From: an uncultured Oscillospiraceae bacterium
GTDB lineage: Bacteria > Bacillota > Clostridia > Oscillospirales > Oscillospiraceae
NCBI GenBank assembly: GCA_910584805.1
Contig: CAJUCB010000006.1
Coordinates: forward strand, 16,708-25,659
Length of the DNA stretch: 8,952 nucleotides
Direction of reading: 5' to 3'
Shown: one piece after another, positions 5,978-8,952 of the stretch
Layout: every line of letters begins with the position of its first letter
How positions within the stretch are numbered: position 1 is the stretch's first letter
The notes under the pieces: model-generated
What the model saw: only the letters and a program-made list of their open reading frames with translations
What the model was told of the DNA's origin: nothing
Databases searched by the model: none
Program-made: the position numbers and the translations under genes

Positions 5978-6292
5978 TTCTTTTTCCCTCCAAATCTTTT
6001 CAAAATACGGAAACGCGGGCTGCTCTTTTTTCGGTCTCGCCTCCTAACGTCTTGCGATGGATTCTCCTGAAGTACGGGCACACGGGTGAACTGCGCAGCA
6101 AAAGACGCTGGTAGGACAGGCCTGAACAGGTACAAGGAGTGGCTGCTATATGGTCCAGCTGGGGGATGGGGCCATACAGGATTGTATTTCCTAACCAGCG
6201 AAATGGGGAGCCCGTTGCGCTGGGTCAGGGCGAGGGAAGATTACTCTATTTAGAGTAGAAGAGAAGGGGGTGTTAGAGGGCGATTCTACTCT
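5978..6292. other. 315-bp region between crotonase and permease genes (permease leader)
   Basis: No gene is seen here. On the minus strand a TACAAT (-10-like) occurs in GGAAATACAATCC, about 210 nt upstream of the permease, without a matching -35 box. Closer to the gene, the minus-strand segments at 6109-6102 and 6053-6046 can pair over 8 bp (one G-U) and enclose about 48 nt, suggesting a structured mRNA leader. No known riboswitch was recognised. A pair of overlapping inverted repeats lies at 6242-6292, directly after the crotonase stop. Confidence 0.45.
6242..6292. repeat. Overlapping inverted repeats after the crotonase gene
   Basis: TACTCTATTTAGAGTA (6242-6257) is a perfect 16-bp palindrome apart from its TT centre. 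Its right arm also forms a second, competing 9-bp inverted repeat: AGAGTAGAA (6252-6260) with TTCTACTCT (6284-6292). The second repeat begins 1 nt after the crotonase stop codon on the minus strand and could fold in its mRNA, but no U-tract follows. The palindrome could be a protein-binding site. Confidence 0.6.
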
Positions 6293-7075
6293 TTATCGGG
6301 TAAACACCGGCATTCTCTTCTCGAAGAACGCCTCCACCCCTTCCTTGTAGTCGTCGGTGTTGGAGACCAGGGCTTGGGAGAGGGCCTCCATGTGCAGAGC
6401 GGTATGAATGTCCATCTCATTGCAGCGGCTGAGCATCTTCTTCGCTACAGAGAAGGCAAAGGAGGGCCCGGCAGCCAGCTTTTGGGCTGCGGCGTAGGCT
6501 GTGGCCAGTACCTGGGCGGGCTCCACCACCTGGTGGACGATGCCCAGGGAGAGGGCCTCTTGGGCGTCCAACTTTCGGTCCATGAAAATGATTTCCTTGG
6601 CCTTGGAGACGCCCACGATCCGCGGCAGCAGGTAGGTCCCGCCCACGTCAGGGATCAGGCCCACATGGCCGAAGCTCTGGGAAAAGGTGGCGTCTGTGGC
6701 TGCCACAGCCAGGTCCGCAGCCAGCACGATGTTCATACCGGACCCGGCGGCGATGCCGTTTACCGCAACCACCACCGGTTTGTCCAGCTCCGCCAGCAAA
6801 ACGATGAGCCGGTTGGCTGCCTCGATATGCCGGTAAAATGCCTCCTGCCCGCCATATCCATCTTTCAGTTCCCCCAGGTCCAGCCCGGCGCAGAAGCCAC
6901 GGCCTTGGCCGGTGAGCAACACGGCGCGGATCTCTTGGGAGGCTTCGATTTCCCGCAACCGCTGGGCCAGTTCCTGGAACATGGGTGCGGTGAGCGCATT
7001 GAGTAGTTTCGGCCGGGACAGGGTCAGGATTGCGACCCCTTCTTGGTCTACTGTGATAGACAAGGTTTTTTCCAT
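6293..7075 (-). CDS. Enoyl-CoA hydratase/isomerase (crotonase) family protein, isomerase-like
   Basis: This 260-residue protein is a full-length crotonase. Features are LSRPKLLNAL (19-28), the acyl-CoA/oxyanion segment GRGFCAGLDL (58-67), the second oxyanion-hole loop NGIAAGSGMN (106-115), and SFGHVGLIPDVGGTYLLPR (134-152). The C-terminus ends DDYKEGVEAFFEKRMPVF, typical of the family. The two glutamates of classical hydratases are missing: Asn115 replaces the first, and no Glu precedes the GLIPD loop. Asp143 in GLIPD matches the catalytic acid of PaaG-type and enoyl-CoA isomerases. Isomerisation of an unsaturated or ring-oxygenated acyl-CoA is therefore more likely than simple hydration. AAAGGAGGT (7090-7082) precedes ATG 7075. 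It lies upstream of the permease in the same direction, with a 315-nt gap. Confidence 0.9.
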   Translation of the reverse strand: MEKTLSITVDQEGVAILTLSRPKLLNALTAPMFQELAQRLREIEASQEIRAVLLTGQGRGFCAGLDLGELKDGYGGQEAFYRHIEAANRLIVLLAELDKPVVVAVNGIAAGSGMNIVLAADLAVAATDATFSQSFGHVGLIPDVGGTYLLPRIVGVSKAKEIIFMDRKLDAQEALSLGIVHQVVEPAQVLATAYAAAQKLAAGPSFAFSVAKKMLSRCNEMDIHTALHMEALSQALVSNTDDYKEGVEAFFEKRMPVFTR

Positions 7076-7104
7076 GGTCGAACCTCCTTTCGTTTTCTGC
7101 GTTC

Positions 7105-7110
7105 AGTATA
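7105..7110 (-). promoter_or_regulatory. Possible -10 box of the crotonase gene
   Basis: TATACT on the minus strand (7110-7105) would start transcription near 7098, about 23 nt before the start codon and just ahead of the ribosome binding site. There is no acceptable -35 hexamer at 16-18 nt. A GGGT/ACCC inverted repeat (7114-7125) and a TTTAGAGTA element (7155-7147) lie upstream, so the promoter might need an activator. Confidence 0.35.
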
Positions 7111-7276
7111 CTAGGGTCAAAACCCGCCCGCATCAGCCGTTTGACGTACTCTAAACCGCCCTTTTTGCGAAAATGGGATGATATTCCGTGTGACCAACTC
7201 ATCCGTTCGGAGTAGTAAGCTTGTTAGAAAAGAGTTGTTTTCAAGTGGTTTGATTTCATGAGAAATTAGATGGTAG

Positions 7277-7459
7277 TTAAGATGCTTCTCGACACTCTTT
7301 TTTCGTTTTTTCTTCCGCTGCCTTCAACCCAAGGGCAAAGACATACCGGAATACTTCAGAATAGGGCTTGTTGTAAAACTTCTCCCGTTTCAAGCTGTCC
7401 AACCCCTGTTCCAGGTCAGGGGGGATGGATACCATAATGCGTCTTGTATTCGCTGCCAT
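7277..7459 (-). CDS. Ribbon-helix-helix protein A
   Basis: This 60-residue protein fits a short RHH DNA-binding fold. A beta strand RRIMVSIP (6-13) is followed by a first helix, DLEQGLDSLKREKF (15-28), a turn with NKPYS, a second helix, EVFRYVFALGLKAAEEK (35-51), and a basic tail. RHH proteins dimerise through the strand and act as transcriptional regulators or antitoxins. AAAGGAGG lies 6 nt before ATG 7459, and a perfect-consensus promoter drives the gene. No toxin-like partner follows: the next gene on this strand is the crotonase, 201 nt away. It is divergent from a second RHH gene and shares its control region, so auto- and cross-regulation are likely. No clear terminator was seen behind it. 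Confidence 0.8.
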   Translation of the reverse strand: MAANTRRIMVSIPPDLEQGLDSLKREKFYNKPYSEVFRYVFALGLKAAEEKTKKECREAS

Positions 7460-7479
7460 GGGATGGCCTCCTTTCGGTG

Positions 7480-7492
7480 TAGTGAATCACTG
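7480..7492. promoter_or_regulatory. Operator-like site 1
   Basis: TAGTGAATCACTG is a near-perfect palindrome (AGTGA-A-TCACT). It is identical at 11 of 13 positions to site 2. It lies just downstream of the predicted transcription start of RHH gene A and overlaps a longer inverted repeat (7484-7496 with 7512-7524). Confidence 0.65.
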
Positions 7493-7503
7493 AACCGCAT
7501 ACC

Positions 7504-7532
7504 ATTATAGTGGTTCAGTGAATCTCTGTCAA
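7504..7532 (-). promoter_or_regulatory. Consensus promoter of RHH gene A
   Basis: On the minus strand TTGACA (7532-7527) and TATAAT (7509-7504) are both perfect sigma-A hexamers with 17 nt between them. Transcription would start near 7497, giving a leader of about 38 nt. An operator-like site lies inside the spacer, so the strong promoter is probably held in check by a repressor. Confidence 0.88.
7512..7528. promoter_or_regulatory. Operator-like site 2 in the promoter A spacer
   Basis: CAGTGAATCTCTG (7516-7528) repeats site 1 in the same orientation. The extended GGTTCAGTGAATC (7512-7524) is a 12/13 inverted copy of 7484-7496. It fills the -35/-10 spacer of promoter A, an arrangement that would block RNA polymerase when occupied. 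Confidence 0.65.
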
Positions 7533-7555
7533 GAAAATTGTCGGGGAATTGCATC

Positions 7556-7584
7556 TTTACATAACTGGTTCACTGCGGTATAAT
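7556..7584 (+). promoter_or_regulatory. Near-consensus promoter of RHH gene B
   Basis: TTTACA (7556-7561, 5/6) and a perfect TATAAT (7579-7584) are 17 nt apart. The predicted start near 7591 gives a leader of only about 13 nt, with GAGGTG (7592-7597) as ribosome binding site. The promoter is divergent from promoter A, with the two -35 boxes 23 nt apart. Confidence 0.85.
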
Positions 7585-7599
7585 CATCACTGAGGTGAT
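7567..7599. promoter_or_regulatory. Operator-like sites 3 and 4 at promoter B
   Basis: TTCACTG (7569-7575, within GGTTCACTG 7567-7575) lies in the promoter B spacer, and ATCACTG (7586-7592) covers its predicted start. The second is part of the inverted repeat ATCAC-TGAG-GTGAT (7586-7599). Both match the half-site seen in sites 1 and 2. Confidence 0.55.
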
Positions 7600-7603
7600 G
7601 GAT

Positions 7604-7804
7604 ATGGCGACTGATAAGCCCAGGTACACGGTTTCCGTGACCAACGAGATGTTCGAAGCCATTGAGGACTTCCGCTTCAAAAACCGGTATCAGACCCGTT
7701 CGGAAGCTACGGCGGAGCTCATCCGCCTGGGACTGGAACAGCTCAAAAAAGAAGAAGGAAAAACGGACGAAAAAAACACAGCCTCTGACGCAAAGGCTGA
7801 GTGA
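7604..7804 (+). CDS. Ribbon-helix-helix protein B
   Basis: This 66-residue protein also looks like an RHH regulator: strand RYTVSVT (8-14), first helix NEMFEAIEDFRFKNRY (15-30), the turn QTRSE, second helix ATAELIRLGLEQLKKEE (36-52), then a charged unstructured tail. Starts at GTG 7595, ATG 7598 and ATG 7604 are possible. ATG 7604 is chosen because GAGGTG lies 6 nt before it and the predicted mRNA begins near 7591. It is divergent from RHH gene A, only weakly similar to it, and has no partner gene behind it; a terminator and the convergent LuxR gene follow. Its role is unknown, with repression through the shared operator region the simplest idea. Confidence 0.8.
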   Translation: MATDKPRYTVSVTNEMFEAIEDFRFKNRYQTRSEATAELIRLGLEQLKKEEGKTDEKNTASDAKAE

Positions 7805-7827
7805 AACGGCTGTTTTTCGGGGAGAGA

Positions 7828-7858
7828 AAAGACCCTGCGCCATCGGCGCAAGGTCTTT
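7828..7858. terminator. Bidirectional terminator between RHH gene B and the LuxR gene
   Basis: AAAGACC-C-TGCGCC (7828-7841) pairs with GGCGCA-A-GGTCTTT (7845-7858), leaving one internal mismatch and a 3-nt loop. The 3' arm ends in TTT on the plus strand, and the minus strand reads TTTTCTCT beyond it. It sits between two convergent stop codons. A second plus-strand candidate lies just upstream: CAGCC (7779-7783) pairing with GGCTG (7808-7812), then TTTTT. Confidence 0.78.
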
Positions 7859-7878
7859 GTTCCAACTGGGGCGGAGGG

Positions 7879-8952
7879 CTATTTCAATTTGGAAAGTAAC
7901 TCGTTTCGCCCAGACACACCGCACTTGGCATAGATGTTTTGCAGATGGGTCTTGACGGTAAAGGGGCTGATGTCCATGGCGTCAGCGATTTCAGTGTTGT
8001 TTAGGCCGGCGGACAGGTGGTCCAGAACGGCTTTCTCCCGTGAAGTGAGCTGCTTTAGCGCAGCCAACATTTGGGGGGAGTGGACCTTTTCCTGGCGGAT
8101 TAAAAAGATCAGATAGAGGTATTGGCCTGGATTGATGACGGTCCGGCTCTGGTTGCTGATCTCTTTGCTATAGAACTTGAACTGATGGAGGAGGCATTCC
8201 ACCTTGATCTCCTCCGGCGCGGAGATTATTTTGGAACCGAAATAATTCAAAAGCTTCTGGCCCCACAGATAATGCTCCGGGGTATCTGCGGTGTCGCGGG
8301 TGACGAAGCTGTCCACGATGCTGCCATTCTCATAGATGTATTGAGCATAGTCGTTGAATGTGTGGTTTGCTTTGAGGATCTTGCCGTTGTGGTCCAGCAG
8401 GGCTACGCCCAGGGAGAGATGGGAGAAATATTCGTCAAAATGATAGGCCAGGGACATCATCTCCCGGTTTTTCCTGTTCTCCAGGTACTGCTTGGTAATA
8501 AAGGGCTCGATCTCGGAAAAGATTTCCAGCTCTTCTGGGGTGAAATCCCCCGCCGCCTCCGGGCGGAAGAGGCTGATCATGGCGTAGAGTTCCCTTTCCT
8601 TGCGGAGGAAGATACAACATTGGTAGGCGATTCCCAGGGAGCGGAGATATTGATAATACGGGGTGTGGGCCCGCTCTTCCGGGGAGAGCAGCGCGGTGAG
8701 GGAGACGACGCTTTTCTTCTGTTTCCCCTTCAAACGGCTACGGATATCGAACTTGACAAACTGGTCCATATAGGTGCTCACTTGGTTTGGCGGCAGGTCC
8801 CGCACGATGTAATTGTATTGCAGGGCGCTTTCGCTGTCCGGGTCCTTTTGGTAGGTGACAGCCAGGGAGGTGGAAACGTGGAAATGCTGTTCAAACAGTT
8901 GCAGGATATCCCGCAGGAGCGGGCCATTTCTGGTGGGCATTTGCCGAAGAAA
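7879..8952 (-). CDS. LuxR-type transcriptional regulator, GAF/PAS-like sensor region (probably 5'-partial)
   Basis: From the first visible ATG (8940) the protein has 353 residues. The C-terminal 56 (298-353) are a LuxR/GerE helix-turn-helix: LTSREKAVLDHLSAGLNN, TEIADAMDISPFTVKTHL, QNIYAKCGVSGRNELL. Residues 1-150 look like a GAF-type sensor, and 176-200 (LSLGVALLDHNGKILKANHTFNDYAQ) resemble a PAS core. There is no receiver domain, so it probably senses a small molecule directly. No ribosome binding site precedes ATG 8940 and the frame stays open to the window edge, so the true start is probably outside. It converges on RHH gene B. It may regulate the crotonase/permease genes on the same strand, but nothing in the sequence proves this. 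Confidence 0.88.
   Translation of the reverse strand, partial: FLRQMPTRNGPLLRDILQLFEQHFHVSTSLAVTYQKDPDSESALQYNYIVRDLPPNQVSTYMDQFVKFDIRSRLKGKQKKSVVSLTALLSPEERAHTPYYQYLRSLGIAYQCCIFLRKERELYAMISLFRPEAAGDFTPEELEIFSEIEPFITKQYLENRKNREMMSLAYHFDEYFSHLSLGVALLDHNGKILKANHTFNDYAQYIYENGSIVDSFVTRDTADTPEHYLWGQKLLNYFGSKIISAPEEIKVECLLHQFKFYSKEISNQSRTVINPGQYLYLIFLIRQEKVHSPQMLAALKQLTSREKAVLDHLSAGLNNTEIADAMDISPFTVKTHLQNIYAKCGVSGRNELLSKLK

Noticed and set aside
5978..6292. Purine-type riboswitch before the permease
   Set aside because: The conserved purine riboswitch core and loop sequences were not found in the leader on the minus strand.
6374..7006. 210-codon plus-strand frame
   Set aside because: It is fully antisense to the crotonase, whose motifs are unambiguous. 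The long open frame is explained by the GC-rich codon use of the real gene.
7076..7276. Search for a toxin gene behind RHH gene A
   Set aside because: No frame of useful length with a ribosome binding site was found in this gap, and the next gene is the crotonase. A toxin-antitoxin call is not supported.

Overview
The window looks like chromosomal sequence from a moderately GC-rich anaerobic Firmicute, plausibly a gut clostridium of the Oscillospiraceae/Flavonifractor type. This is inferred from the strong AGGAGG-type ribosome binding sites, the near-consensus sigma-A promoters, the hairpin terminators and the gene families present. No single marker gene fixes the genus. No rRNA, tRNA, CRISPR array, insertion sequence or phage structural gene was seen.

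Layout. (1) 1-1191, minus: a CNNM/CorC/TlyC-type membrane protein with CBS domains, cut at its C-terminus by the window edge. (2) 1447-1788, plus: a MIF/tautomerase-family protein with its own promoter and a long terminator hairpin. (3) 1849-2554, plus: a 400-bp region without a convincing gene, then a small XRE-type helix-turn-helix regulator. A possible 39-residue membrane peptide follows at 2641-2760. (4) 2878-4187, minus: a tight three-gene cassette. In transcription order it encodes a membrane/zinc-ribbon protein of 70 residues, a cytoplasmic protein with a possible PH-like core, and a YcxB-like membrane protein. It ends in a textbook terminator. (5) 4313-5977, minus: a 503-residue permease of the NCS2/SulP-like fold and, 15 nt behind it, a 45-residue lipoprotein. 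(6) 6293-7075, minus: a crotonase-superfamily enzyme with isomerase-type active-site features. (7) 7277-7804: two divergent ribbon-helix-helix (RHH) proteins facing away from a 144-bp control region. (8) 7879 to the right edge, minus: a LuxR-type regulator with GAF-like and PAS-like N-terminal regions, probably continuing beyond the window.

How the parts may work together. The crotonase, permease and lipoprotein lie in the same direction and may form a small uptake/acyl-CoA metabolism unit, with the LuxR regulator a candidate controller; this is inference. The three-gene cassette follows the lipoprotein without a visible promoter, across a strong hairpin that lacks a U-tract. It may therefore be partly co-transcribed with the permease.

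The most distinctive feature is the RHH control region. Two near-perfect promoters fire in opposite directions. Copies of one short motif, (A/T)TCACTG, lie in the spacer of each promoter and near each predicted transcription start. This looks like a compact shared-operator switch with an RHH protein on each side and no recognisable toxin gene.
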